Assembly: GCA_014925825.1 (NCBI GenBank)
Contig: JACGCK010000075.1
Span: forward strand, 1-64,000
Source: Pholiota molesta
Lineage: Eukaryota; Basidiomycota; Agaricomycetes; Agaricales; Strophariaceae
Direction: 5' to 3'
Length of the DNA: 64,000 nucleotides
A program made the position numbers and the translations under genes. How positions within the stretch are numbered: the stretch's first letter is position 1; every line of letters begins with the position of its first letter. Under the pieces are notes generated by a model. The model saw only the letters and a list, made by a program, of their open reading frames with translations. It did no database searches and had not been told where the DNA came from. Of the stretch, positions 36,410 through 48,291 are shown one piece after another.

Positions 36410-39400
36410 ATGCAGACTCCCAACGAACCACAAGCTACTCAGTCGACCGAAATTTCCGCTCCCACCAGTGCGACGATGGTCGCTGTCGACACAGGCATAA
36501 GTTTAGCAAACAGTGTCATCGCCATCTTGAAGGAAGTCGGGGGGATGCTGAAAGGTGTTCCGTATGTTCAGGCTTTATCCGGGGTCATTCTGCAGATCAT
36601 AAAGATCAGAGATGTATGCAGCGTATATACTCCAAAATATGATATATTGAGCAAATGATTTTTAGGAAATCAAATCAAACAAGGAGCGTTGTCGCGAGAT
36701 CATCGACAAAGTGCTCCGCATCTCAAAATCGATTTACGAAAGGCTCGCGGACGTTGCGAAATCCGAGGGAAAGGAGAAATTGACCAGATTGGAGGGCCAT
36801 CTCGGGGATTGCAAAAGGTATGTTGAGGTCAATGTTTTCTTGTGTACGACGCTCAGAATCTGTAAAGCACCCTAGAAGCTGTGCATACGGAGCTCCAGAA
36901 ACATCAATCACGAAACCCATTGGCAAAGCTCATAAACCGCGGGTTGGAGGAATTGAATATGTTGGATCGGCGTGTCGACGAATTGAAAATCAATCTCATT
37001 CTGGTAAGCATAAAAAATCAGAGGGCACGGCCGTATATCTAACAGAGCTCAATACATGTAGGATATTCTCGTCGCTATTCAATTGGAGCAGGCTGCAACA
37101 GCGACGAATGTAATTCAATCGACGGCGCTTAAGTACGTGCATGTCTTTTATTCGAAGTTGCGCTACTCAAATAAATTCAGCGCACCAACCGATAGCGCAG
37201 ACCACGTCCTACCTCCGAAACCCCACCTAATGGTCCAGCGCGAAGAGCAGTTAAATCTCGCGCTCAATATTCTTCTGAGGCCGGAACCCTCTCGAATTGC
37301 GATCATAGGTGGCGGCGGGTTCGTGAAGACAACGTTGGCCCGCATGATCCTCCATGACTCAAAGATTATCGAGCGCTACCAGTCACAATATTTTCTATCC
37401 TGCGAGGGTATTTCTAACATCGACTCTCTACTGCTGGGATTTGGATCTATGCTAGGACTCAAAGTGGCTCCGTCTGCGATACTGCCGTCAGCACGGCGTT
37501 TGCTAGAGACGTCGACCACACTCATATGCTTCGACAACTTCGAAACTCCCTGGGAGGCATTTGATACACGCACAAAGGTGGAAGAGCTATTGGAATCCAT
37601 CGCCGACATCCCAAATGTATCGCTCATCATTACCATACGTGGTGAGCAACGTCCTTCTAAAGTGGCATGGTCAAAGCCTCTCCTCCAACCTCTCTCGACC
37701 TTATCTCTGGACGGCGCGAGGGAAATTCTCCAAGACATCGCTAGCGATCATACCATCGACGATTTTACTCTTCAACTTCTACAAGCCATCGATGGAATCC
37801 CGTTAGCGGTTACACTTGTCTCGACGCTCCTCCGCGACGGCGAAAGCTCCGAGTCCTTGTGGGGCCGATGGTCGGCAAATTACACTAAAGTTATTCACAC
37901 TGGTGGCGACGATCGCCAATCCAATCTGAATCGATCAATCGTTCTCTCCGTCAACAGCTTTCGCATGAAAAAGGACGCAGACGCCTGTCGACAGGTACTG
38001 GCCGCGTTGTCGTTACTTCCCAATGGCTTTCCCTTCAATAACAAAGCCATAGCCAGCTTGCAGGAGCATCTCAGCAGCTCCAAGCCTGTTGGCTCCGATG
38101 TCCACGACCACACGAGGTTTCCAAAATTGCAGACAATGCTAAGGCGCGTCACTCGAGCAGATCAGCGCACCAAGGATGTCGACACATCAGCGGGCATTTC
38201 TACACAGATCAAAATTAGGGACCTTCATACTATTCTAGAAACCCTGCGAGCTGTCGCTTTGATTGGGGTAGACCACACCAGCACATCTCCTCGACTCCAG
38301 ATGCTCTCGCCTATCAGACTGTTCTCCAATGAATTCCTTTTCCCCGAAACCTTGCTGATGCTTGAAAATGTCGCCAACTATTATATCACCATTATGCTAC
38401 GGGATACAGATTACACAGATGCAGTCATTTATGCTCAGGTTGTTCCTGAGATCCAGAATATCCATTCGGTCTTTCAGAGAGTATTCAAAGTTGGCTACTC
38501 CCAGGACATCACTCGCCTCATATATGCCACTTCCTCTCTTACCTACTGGTCTCACTACATTGGATACCTATCCCAGGATACCATACAAACAGCCCTCAAA
38601 AATTCGGTTGATTTTCCTATCCCGCATGCCAGATGTCTTATGTCACTTGGACTCTTGTATCGCACTGAAGGCCAGTATACAAAGGCTGAAATTTGCTTTA
38701 GAGAGGCTGCTGTGCTCTTCAAGCAAGCAAAAGACATGGATGGGGAGGCAGATGCACTAGAACACTCTGGTACCATGCTTTTTATTTGGGGCAGCTCGAC
38801 CAATCAGAAGTTGTATTCCAAACAAGCCTTAAATTCTATACCGAAACTGGCAACAAGTTGGGACAAGCAAAAGCTCGCGTAGGGCTTGGGGATCTGTACA
38901 GGCAGCAGGCCCGATTTACAGAGGCAGAGGCTACTTTATCGGAAGCACTGGAGGCCTATCAAAAGATCTCAAATCTTATAGGCCAAGCAAATGTTGCTCA
39001 AAGCCTATCTTATCTCCACTTCCACAGCGGTAATCTAGTCAAAGCCGAGAAATATGCCACTGAAGCCTTAAACACAGCAAAACAAGTAAACGCTGCGCGT
39101 GGAGAGGGAAATGCACTCCGGACACTGGGCAACATATATCTTGCACTCGACAGGGTTCCGGAAGCCAGGCAGGCTCTCGAGCAGTCCCTTATAATATCCA
39201 AGCAGCAGAATGCTCCCATTAACCAGCTCAATGGCATCGATGACCTAGCAGAGGTTTACATCCGATCCGACCAGCTGTCTGTGGCAGAGGCACTGCTCAC
39301 AGCAGCCTCCAAGGTGGATCTGGATGTGGTCCAGATGCCCGACATTTTGACCCGGCTTGGACGGCTTTATATCTGTGGTGATCGCCTCGATAAGGCCGAA

Positions 39401-39943
39401 ACCCATTTGGACGACGCACTCCAGCACTTCCGGAGATTTGATGAGAAAGGCGGGCAGGCCAAGGTTCTCGGACATCTAGGGACCGTATACTTCAAGACCA
39501 ATCGACTGGACGAAGCAGAGCGGGCGCTTAATTCTATCCCCGATCTTGGCGTCTGGACCAACTATGAAATAGACCGACTCTGGGTCCTCGGAGACCTCTA
39601 CATCGTCAAAGGAGAGCTTGAGGATGCAGAAGCCTCATTGGATGCAGCAATGGCTCAGTGTCAAAATAGCGGATTTACACGCTCATATCAGCGAGGCAAC
39701 ATCCTTCGCAGCATCGGCACCCTCCACGTGAAGCGGAGTCGCGCCGATCTCGCAATCGACAAATTCAAGGAAGCGCGCGAGTTCCATCGCAAGGCGCAGT
39801 GGGTCTCCGAGCAGGCCACCGACCTTACGCGACTCGGCGAGGCGTACGAAATGCTGGAGAGGGCCGAGGAGGCAGGGGCTGCATTCAGGGAGGTGGAGGA
39901 GCTTATGGAGAGTGTTCGTGAGGCTCGCATTTTGAAGGAATAA
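36410..39943 (+). pseudogene. NLR4: NB-ARC/TPR gene with altered Walker A and one frameshift
   Basis: Exons 36410-36613, 36666-36817, 36868-37003, 37062-37132 and 37181 onward match NLR2. The P-loop reads GGGGFVKTT: the glycine just before the catalytic lysine is Val because of a single G-to-T at 37324, which should impair nucleotide binding. The remaining NB-ARC motifs (CFDNFE, ITIRGE, DGIPLA, QMLSPIRLF) are normal. A run of five T at 38779-38783, six in NLR1, shifts the frame. Translation would stop at 38882, giving about 754 aa: N-domain, NB-ARC and the first two or so TPRs. The remaining TPRs are open in the other frame to 39943. It could be a recent pseudogene or a truncated variant; one frameshift in a homopolymer also leaves sequencing error as an option. 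Confidence 0.8.
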
Positions 39944-40800
39944 ATCTAGCTACGTGGTTTTCATGTACTCGGTGCGAACGTGATTGGATATGGACGTTTC
40001 ATTATATATTTTTAAATCATAGCATGATAACGAGCGAATCACTGTGAATTTGAGTTCTCTTCGCGTCTTCCGCGAATCGATGGCACACAAAACTGCAATG
40101 AGATATATCTAAAAATCTGCTCTAAATAACGTGTATACACTCCAGTATATCGAAATCGACCTTCTTGATTGCTGTTCGAATTCGAATGCAAAACGGCTTG
40201 ACGGAGGTGAGTGACGAATCTTTCTTTATCATGGCGCAAATTTTACACAGTCGCTCATACGAGGAAACATTCAATGAAAATGTAATTCCAACTATATTAG
40301 TGTTTTCGACGTACACAGAACTCGGTACATCAAAGTACACGCAGATGGGAGACCACTGTCATATTAGTTTCTACGTCAAGCACGATGAAAAGGATAGTGA
40401 CACATATCATAGGAATAATGTCAATGTAGCGAAAACGTGGCATTCACACCGATCAAGTCACTGCGCGCAGTACCCCACTATTGACCTCCTTAATTTGTGC
40501 TGCTCTGGGTACTCAGCCCGACGTGGTATGCATATCACTACCTGCCGTTAGTTCTTTGCTAGGGTTGCTTAAGAGGATATAATGATGGATTGAAAATGGA
40601 AACGTACGAGGTCGTACCCTTAGAATGTCATTAATAATGCTGGCGAAGTCGGATGTCCCGTATTTCCTCAAGTAGTGGAGGTGAGGGTGGTGAATAGGCA
40701 GAAAAACGACTCTTTCCTGGACATGAAGGATGAACTTGGATGGGCGACATCTCGTTCATAAAGCACTTACGACACTCGTCTATGCCCGAAGGGAGGAGAA
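39944..40800. repeat. Block D, unit 4
   Basis: Copy of the NLR 3' flank, closest to unit 2. Contains the conserved minus-strand fragment LTSVKPFC seen in D blocks, too short to call. No gene. Confidence 0.55.
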
Positions 40801-42850
40801 ATAAGAGGCTAGAGAAAATCGATTATCGAAGCATCTTCGATATCCCATCAAGTGATCATGAGTGCTACGTGTCGGCGTCGTGATCTCTGAGATAGGAACG
40901 TTGTGGATCCGTATTCAGAGAAAGCATCGCAGACAGTTGAAGCTCCATTTGCACACGAGCCATCGCAATCACAGTCGTATAAGCATGCGTACAGTAAACT
41001 CAACCACATCAACTTACCAAATGCCGCCGAACCTTACTCTTCTACCACTTCCCATGCAGATTAATCGCTAAATGATCCCCTGAGATTAGGATTATTTTGT
41101 AACCGTAGAAAGCATAATATAGGTACTTACTTCGCTCTAACGTCTAAGAATATCCATCGAGCGCGGGCCTATCGCCGCTGGTTACAGCTTCGGGGGTGTG
41201 ATGAGAGCAGAGATAGCGAGTTACCATCGGATTCAGAGGGGCGATGTAGCGAGTGTACATCGTCGGTCACTTCGATCGAGTTCATGGGGGTCCTGCATTT
41301 TCCTAGAGAGCGGCGGTGTAGATTGATTTTTGATTCTGAGCGTATGTATTAGAGGACGGAGCGGGGTGAGGAATAAGTCGGCCAATGAGGTGCGCAACAT
41401 CTGGATATGACTCTCGTGGGGGCCATGTACCCGAGAGTTGACGTGGACCATGGGGCATTACATTAGCGTTACCGGATGCACAACGTACGCGACATCGCCG
41501 GTGGGGTGTCGGAAACGAGGATTTACAGAGTCGCGCTGAAATGCTGAGCTCCAATAGCACGTCAAGACAGCGTATACGTAACGATGAGATGACTAGGGTG
41601 TCCAAAACATCGAGCAGGAGCAGAGAAGAGGAATAGAAGAGCGTTCTGGCCGCTGGCGCCCGGCGTCCTTAAAGGCCTTGGGTTCAGCCAATCGCCTCGC
41701 TACGGCCACCCACAATACCCGACTGCCCGGCCGATACACTTGAGGAGCGCGTAGATATCGGCAGAGGAACCATGTACATGAAAGTGTGACATATCCGAGG
41801 GAATGAGTATCGCGCCGCGCTGAAACAGTCTGTGAACATAACATGTCGCGGGACCGTGAGGTTGGCATCACCGCAGGCACGCAAGAAGTTTAGCAGGAGA
41901 CAAAAAGTAGGAACTGGAATTCCTGCAGGCGTCCAAGGAGCCATTATTATGGCTGATCAGCTTGCGCGGCCTCATCGCCTACGCGACGTTTCGTCCCCAG
42001 ACTGAGAATTGCAACGTCACATACAGGAAAACAATAGAGGTATGAATCGCATGATCGATGGGGGAAAAGACGAAGTATCGCAATCTTCCTTAGGCATCCT
42101 AACTTGGAGATCAGGCAAATGAGGTCGATCCCACATCGCAGGGAATCCGTATAGTATAGTATGCGTCGCAGAGATGGGAAGGATGCAAAGAAGACAGCCA
42201 GAAATTTGCGAAAACGCACGGGATTGGGGTGGAGAACAGAAGTATATGTTGGAGAGAATTCGCCATTCGAATAGGATAGGTACTTCAAACAAGATAGGTC
42301 AGAACGGGCGCATATAAAGGACTACGAGAGGCATACGTACGGTACGACAGAACAAAGACGCATGGACGGGGACGCGGGCATCGCTGTCAAAGGAGAAGCC
42401 ACGGACTCTGGATCGTTGGGAAGTGGCCACAATAGTGTAGAATCCCGCACCAGCAGCACCTGGCGATGACGTAGCCAGGGTCCATATGCCATCTGGAGAG
42501 TGTGATGGCGACGGGGTATAGAAGTCTGACGCGGTCTGACCGTTGCATCGGATAGGGGAAAAACGGACGAACATCGTTCCATCCTCCGCACCATGCACGT
42601 GCAGGCGTGCAATGCCCGGCACTTGTTCGAACGTCGGTGATAACGCCAGTGCATTCGTTATACATTTCAAGTGGCCCCCAGGACTGGAAGTAGCATACGA
42701 GCGTCGTGGATCGTGCGGTGGCTACGGCGCAAGGACATTAGTCATGAGCGGCTGGTGGCGAGGGGAGAGCTTGTCAATGAGGGCATGGGCCCGACGTCAA
42801 AAGAGACCGCATGTGCAGAAGAGTGCGAAATGACTAGGCAGAGGAGGGTG
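40801..42850. repeat. Blocks E, G and H, unit 4
   Basis: E is truncated (about 40801-41300), F is missing, G is partial (about 41300-41960) and H complete (about 41960-42850). H is closest to unit 1. A frame (VVILSLGT/VAILSLGTKRR with a stop soon after) recurs on the minus strand at the G/H junction in several units, suggesting the end of the decayed gene family. Confidence 0.45.
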
Positions 42851-43640
42851 GGTTAGGATGGCTCTGGGGATGTTGCAGGAGTCCCCCGTCGACGAAGAAG
42901 ATGGATCATCGTGCCGGCGTGCCTCCAACCTCATCCGCAACATCGTCTTGTCCCTCGACCTTCTGCTCATCATGCTCGTCGTGGTCCGGCTCGTCGTTAG
43001 GCTTGCAAACTGCCTCGTCGCCATCCTCGTCGTCACGCTTGCGCACATGCGCTGCGGCTCTGCCTCGGCAAAACGAGCCATTGGCAGCCATGTCATCCGA
43101 GGCGAAGTTCACGCTCTGGGCGAAGACGTCAAGGCCTATGGACACGCAGAGCTGGAAGAGGGCGTCGACATTGCGAGTGAACTCGCCGGCGGGGGATTCG
43201 GGCGTCCTTTAGCGGACTTTGGCTAAGGAAACAGTGGCGGTCGTGCTCGCTACGAACATGAATTTTGTGACAGGTTTGGCGGTATGGTTAGAATCTGGAG
43301 GGGAGATTTTTAGTGGAGGAAGACAAAGGGATGGGTAAGATCGGTGGGAAGGTGTGTGGAGAGAGCAGGGGGGAAGGAAGGAGCGCGATGATGGGACGGA
43401 GCAGAGAGAAGGGATGGGGATGCTAGGGACTCACTTTGGCCTGATAAAACGATGTGGAGCACGCATGCCTTGTCTGTTGCGAGAATGCCAATACCATGGT
43501 CATTAGCGCGCTTGAGAACCGTAGAGCGCAGCCATGGGCAGGTCGCGGCTGGAGCGGGGAGTTGTGCATAGTCAGATCGGGGAGACATTCAAAGTCGGCG
43601 TCTATTACTATGGCTACGCGTCAGATACGCCGTGACAATA
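42851..43640 (-). repeat. Block I, unit 4
   Basis: Contains the minus-strand SIGLDVFAQSVNFASD segment and the KRDDEDGD tract of block I. Frame and stops differ from unit 1. Remnant of an unrecognised gene. Confidence 0.35.
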
Positions 43641-43779
43641 ATATCAACGCACCATCGAGGACCTTTTGAGGGTACCGGCTTCCTGGAGTCTGGCGTCCAG
43701 TATGGTGCTAAGTGCGACTTTGTGCATGATTTGGCATGGAAGGCAGAGAGGACTATCCGAGTCCGGAGTAGCCGCGGTA

Positions 43780-44400
43780 ATAGAGCGTAAAGGAAAAGAG
43801 CACACCAGCCACAAAAAGCAAACAAGGTCCAAATCACCGGTCCGCACTCCCCGACACTGCTCGGCCTCTATGCGCACATCGACGACGACGACGACCAAGC
43901 TCGTTCCCACATCGACAAAGCCTCCAATGCCCTCCCCACCGCGCGTTCTCCAGCACACCCGATATCTGCGCTCCCATAGGAAATCCTTCAAGAAATCTTC
44001 ATTCACTGCCTCCCGCGCGACCCTCTCCTCCAACGGCAGCCAAGCAGCACGACAGCGCCCATCCTCCTCTGCCATATCTGTTCGTCCTGGCGACAGCTCC
44101 ACCAGGCTTCTGCCATCCTATGGGCACATCGTTCAATATCCTTTCCCCGTCGTAGCGATACAACGCCCCTCCTCTGGCCCCGCCTTCCGGCCATATGAGT
44201 TTAAAAAGCGCGATATCGCGTTTGTGCGCTGGTGGAACGCGAAGCAGGGTTAGATTCCACCGTTTCTTGCCTTCAAGGTGGCCCACATGGAACTCGACGA
44301 AATAAACCAACAGCCAGCCACAAGCAACTCGACATTCCTTCTCGAATATCTAACTTCGGCGGGTGGACATCCAACCGTCTTCCCTAAAGGCTAGCCTCCA
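43780..44400 (+). pseudogene. Block J, unit 4, left half: F-box remnant split by retrotransposon
   Basis: The 5' part of an F-box gene remnant homologous to unit 1. Around 43955-44100 one frame reads EILQEIFIHCLPRDP and ILLCHICSSWRQL. A stop precedes the F-box helix, as in unit 1, so the gene was already damaged or has an intron there. The sequence stops at 44400 where the gypsy element begins and resumes at 55098. The uninterrupted unit 1 sequence near 10010-10025 shows the empty target site. Confidence 0.6.
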
Positions 44401-44704
44401 TGTGACGAAAGTGACAGCAGTGACTGTGAGTGACTGCGGTGGGAGTTTCGGCACACGGGGTAGCGAACAGAAAGACAGTTGAAAGGCTTAAAATTCACTG
44501 GAGCGACTGTCTACTGCGTACATGGCTTTTATACCTACGAGCAAATAGTCACGAGATAGAATAAAAATAGAGAAAGGAGCGACAGGGGTAGGAAGTGGAT
44601 AAGAGACCATGTGTCAATCAAAGAGATAATAAAATAAAAGGAATGTGGTGCGGTTGGAGCTCGGAAACATGTGCAGAGTCCGAAAAGGGTATCGATTCGT
44701 TACA
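44401..44704 (-). repeat. 3' LTR of gypsy element
   Basis: 304 bp, identical to the 5' LTR after removal of the MITE. The purine-rich tract next to it (44705-44717 on the minus strand, CCCGGAGGGCGGG) is the expected polypurine primer for plus-strand synthesis. Confidence 0.95.
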
Positions 44705-44764
44705 CCCGCCCTCCGGGTTTGCGTAGCAAAGCCTACGTGGATCTTGAAGGCTTGGGAGAGGTGT

Positions 44765-46387
44765 TTAAGTGGATGGGCCAGCCGCCGGCGCACTATCAAT
44801 GGCCATAGAATGGTCATCGGGGACAGTGGTGATGGATGCCGTGCATGGCCCAGTGTGATGGGGGGTATGGTTGCAGGTAGAGCGAGCACTGGCATGGCGA
44901 CGCCCGTAGTGGGTGGCCGCGTACATACGACGGCGAGTTTCGGCAGCGGCAGCGACGAACAGCATGTCCTGGATCAGAGGCGATGCGGTGTCAAGCCGGG
45001 ATAAGGGATTGATGGGCGCCGTCGGGCGCTTGTTCTTGGAGTTCTTGGCCTTGCGCCTTGAAACGACGGCTGGAGGCGGCGCGGTGGATGAAGTGCCGGT
45101 GGGAGGAGAGTCGACGGTTGGGGGGAAGAAATGGTCGATGGTGATGTGGTCCCCGTACCGATTGTAGCGGCTCTCGGGCTTATCCCAGAAAGAAAAGCGC
45201 GAGGGAGTGGTCGCGTATTGGCTGAAGAGTTTGGCGTGCCCCGTGTAGCCCACAGGCTCGAGGGGAAGGATAACGGTATTGTCTCCGGCTGCGCGAATTC
45301 TTTCGTCGTACGCGCATCGCGCAACGAGGTCGGCGCGGGACACAACATCGGTCGCGGGCACGAAACGAGGGTCGACACCCGGCTCGGCGAAGGTAATAGT
45401 GTCGATGGACAAGCGGTGAACCGCCGGGTGGTCGATGGTAGGCCATCCACGGTCAGGAGCGAGGGTAGACATAGGGAGTGAGCTCAATGGTTCGCAGGAA
45501 TAGCTTGAGTATGTAAAAGAAGCGGGGGGTGAGGAATCAAAAAAGTCAAAGTCGGAAGAATTTATAGAAGAATCGGATAGGTAATCATAATCATAGGACA
45601 GTGAGTTTAATTGGATCTCCCGATCTACGGGAGGTGGTACTCCCTGTCCCTTGGGTAGCTCATGGATATCATGCACTCCCAGTAAATCTAGATAAATTAC
45701 CAGAGCTTGCAGCTCAGCTATCTGATGATATGGGAGCCAGGTGATATCACCCGCTTTCCATTTTATTTCAAACAAAGATTTATCCCGAGCTCCACAGTGC
45801 GATAATATTTTATCGACTGCCCATTCGCCCTCAGCTTCACCGTTTTGGTTTAGCTGTTCGTCCAGCCGACCCGGAAATAATCGATCATCATTCGGGATAT
45901 GGATACGAAGCAGAGACGCATGGAATACATCATGCACTCCTCTTTGCTTTAAATTTTGGGGCAGATCCAATCGGAAAGATTGGTTCTTGGAGTCCCTAAT
46001 AATTCGATAGGGGCCTATAAATTTGGGCACCAATTTTCTGGCAAGACCCTTTGGGAAAGTGATATTTTTTGTGGAGAGATACACAAGGTCTCCTTCACTG
46101 AACGGCGCCAATTGCCGTTTGCGGTTTGCATCACGCGTTTGCTTGACGCGCGCTGCAAGAATACTATCATGAGCCGCCATTAATGCAAGTTTTTTATTCA
46201 ATGCAAATCTGCGTACAGACGGGAACTTGCTTTCGTCGGCAGAGTTCCAAATCATTGAGCGCGGCAGCGTTCCGTGATTCAGAAAGAACGGTGCATATCC
46301 GGTACTCTCAGAACGTGCCGAATTTATTGCGAATTCGATCGCAGGCAATTTGGACACCCAGTCCATCTGTTTAGGTCCAACACATTG
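44765..46387 (-). CDS. gypsy pol, part 3: integrase C-terminus, GPY/F and chromodomain-like region
   Basis: Continues the integrase frame after an in-frame TGA at 46388-46390. Residues just downstream (WVSKLPAIEFAINSARS, TGYAPFFLN) are the usual end of the catalytic core. Next comes a GPY/F module (KFIGPYRII, HDVFHASLL), then a chromodomain-like segment (WAVDKILSH, FEIKWKAGDITWLPY). A tail of about 270 residues rich in Ser, Asp, Pro and Thr follows and ends near the polypurine tract. Chromodomains of this group steer integration to chromatin marks. Without stop suppression this part is not translated as a fusion; the first ATG after the stop is at 46366. Confidence 0.8.
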   Translation of the reverse strand, partial: QCVGPKQMDWVSKLPAIEFAINSARSESTGYAPFFLNHGTLPRSMIWNSADESKFPSVRRFALNKKLALMAAHDSILAARVKQTRDANRKRQLAPFSEGDLVYLSTKNITFPKGLARKLVPKFIGPYRIIRDSKNQSFRLDLPQNLKQRGVHDVFHASLLRIHIPNDDRLFPGRLDEQLNQNGEAEGEWAVDKILSHCGARDKSLFEIKWKAGDITWLPYHQIAELQALVIYLDLLGVHDIHELPKGQGVPPPVDREIQLNSLSYDYDYLSDSSINSSDFDFFDSSPPASFTYSSYSCEPLSSLPMSTLAPDRGWPTIDHPAVHRLSIDTITFAEPGVDPRFVPATDVVSRADLVARCAYDERIRAAGDNTVILPLEPVGYTGHAKLFSQYATTPSRFSFWDKPESRYNRYGDHITIDHFFPPTVDSPPTGTSSTAPPPAVVSRRKAKNSKNKRPTAPINPLSRLDTASPLIQDMLFVAAAAETRRRMYAATHYGRRHASARSTCNHTPHHTGPCTASITTVPDDHSMAIDSAPAAGPST

Positions 46388-47304
46388 TCACAGCATTTGT
46401 GTAACTGTGCGATTAGCGCGCTCAGTCGAGCCATCAGTTTGCGGGTGATAGGCGCTCGACATTTTTAGACGTGTTCCCATCAGCGCGTGCAAGTGTGACC
46501 AGAAGATACTGGTGAACAACACATCGCGATCACTGATAATGTTCTTTGGAAGTCCGTGCAATTTGTAGACTTCCTCGAACATTAATTCTGCTACTTGACG
46601 AGCATTGTAGTTTGTACGGCTCGGAATGAGATGTACCATAGATGTCAATAAACATATGACGACAGTAATCGAATCATATGTTCCATCACGGTTACTCGAC
46701 TCGGGCAAGGGCCCAACAAAGTCAATACCGATCGATTCCCAAGGTAAACCTGGAATTGGCAGCAGGTTCAAAAGCCCAAACGGTTTCTGATTACTTGGCT
46801 TGCTGCGCTTGCACATCGAGCAGCTCTCGCAGAATGACTTGGTATCGGCGACCATGTCCTTCCACCATACATGGTCGCGCAGATAGTCCAACGTCTTGGC
46901 AGCGCCCAAGTGCGCGAGCATGGAATGCGCCTCGGAGATTACGATCTCCCGAGCGCTTCTTCCGCTGATCAAAACCTTCGGAACGCACAGCAATCGAAGC
47001 CCGCGTTCGCGCAAGTACACAAGGTCGTTCTGGACTTCAAAATTGCGAAATTCCTTCGGTTTACTCAGGATGTTCCCAAAGAACGAGTCTTCACTGTATC
47101 GTCCCTTTACACCTTCAACGAGGTCAACGCCATCGACGCTCTGGGCAACGAATGACAACAAGTCCATGTCGGGTTCGACAACAGACTCATCCGGTAAGTT
47201 CTCCACTGCGCTTGTAGAAGCTTGAGAAGGTTGAACACGGGTACTACTCCCGCCCTCCTTTCGTTCTACAGGTCCACGAAGAACGAAACGATCGCGCATC
47301 CGCG
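46388..47304 (-). CDS. gypsy pol, part 2: integrase zinc finger and catalytic core
   Basis: Shows the HHCC zinc-binding motif (EAHSMLAHLG, then CESCSMC) and the DDE core: IGIDFVGPLPES, ISDRDVLFTS and HPQTDGSTERANR. The frame is separated from the RNase H part by the 979-bp element at 47313-48291, and ends at TGA 46388-46390, where relatives have an Arg codon (CGA to TGA fits a C-to-T change). It was one continuous pol with the downstream part. The first ATG after the inserted element is at 47299. Confidence 0.9.
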
Positions 47305-47312
47305 CAGCGAAC

Positions 47313-48291
47313 TAAGGCAGGACACGAGTATACTCGCGAGTATTGAAGTACTAAAATCTCATACTTGGATCCGTACAAGTAGTTTCCCACGGATGACTCG
47401 GATCCGCGAGTATTTACTCACAAGTATTGGCAAGTATGCAAGTACTTGTTGCCTTACAAGTAGAGATGAGTACTTACAGGTAAACTTGCAAGTACTTGCA
47501 AAGAGTCATGTATTAAATAAATTGTATAGACTGATAGAACTCTAAAAGTCCTTTCGAACGATGCCAAGATTGTATTTTTAGCGTAAGAATTGACAAATTT
47601 ATTAATAATTTGATTTAAGTAAGTACTTTGGGCGTCTAAAAACGCTTTTACCTGCAGTTCAAACGTTAACTGCCCGTACCTTTTGCAAACTTGCACATAA
47701 ATAGAAGACATGTAGATCCACAGGATACAATTTAGACCTTAATATTTGAGCAACATTCGGGTGAGCTATAGTAGTATCTATGTTTTCTACTCTTTTTGAC
47801 TACTTTAAAGACGCTTTTGCCTATGCTTCGTTTAATATAGCCATCGCCCTTTCGCAAATTGGGGTACAGTTAGATATTTAAACTACCTTTCTAACAAGCA
47901 TATGACCATAATATTTGGCTGAGAACTGATTGAGATATTACAAAATGCGCTCAACCACTGCATTGGCTAGTATTTTAGTTGTTTCTCACTCATTTCTCCA
48001 CCGATTTTTGTCTTCTCTGAATTATACTACCCAGATATCACCATGTCAGATACTTCTCAGAGTCATAATTAGATAAAATTTAGCAATATGATTATTAGTG
48101 CCATAGAGAATTAAATATATCAATATCCACAAGTACTTGCACAAGTATTTGCTATCCCGGAAATCCATACTCGGATCCGGACATACCCGTGGGAACGAGT
48201 GATCCGGATCCGCGAGTCAGTATACTTGCAAGTATTCCCACGAGTTGACTCACAGGTACCTGCGAGTAGACACTACTCGTGTCCAGCCTTA
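47313..48291. mobile_element. 979-bp nonautonomous DNA transposon with hAT-like ends, inside pol
   Basis: Bounded by an exact 8-bp duplication CAGCGAAC (47305-47312 and 48292-48299). Terminal inverted repeats of about 18 bp start TAAGGCWGGACACGAG, with one mismatch. An 8-bp duplication and short imperfect inverted repeats are the hallmark of the hAT superfamily. Subterminal regions at both ends hold many copies of CAAGTACTTG-like and CGGATCCGCGAGT motifs, another hAT trait (transposase binding sites). AT-rich with no ORF longer than about 85 aa, so it would need a transposase from elsewhere. Pol-derived sequence joins cleanly across it. Confidence 0.85.

Noticed and set aside
47313..48291. 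Subterminal short repeats as a CRISPR-like array or telomeric repeat
   Set aside because: Repeats are irregular in spacing and orientation, clustered at both ends of a unit with target duplication and inverted ends, which is a DNA transposon pattern.
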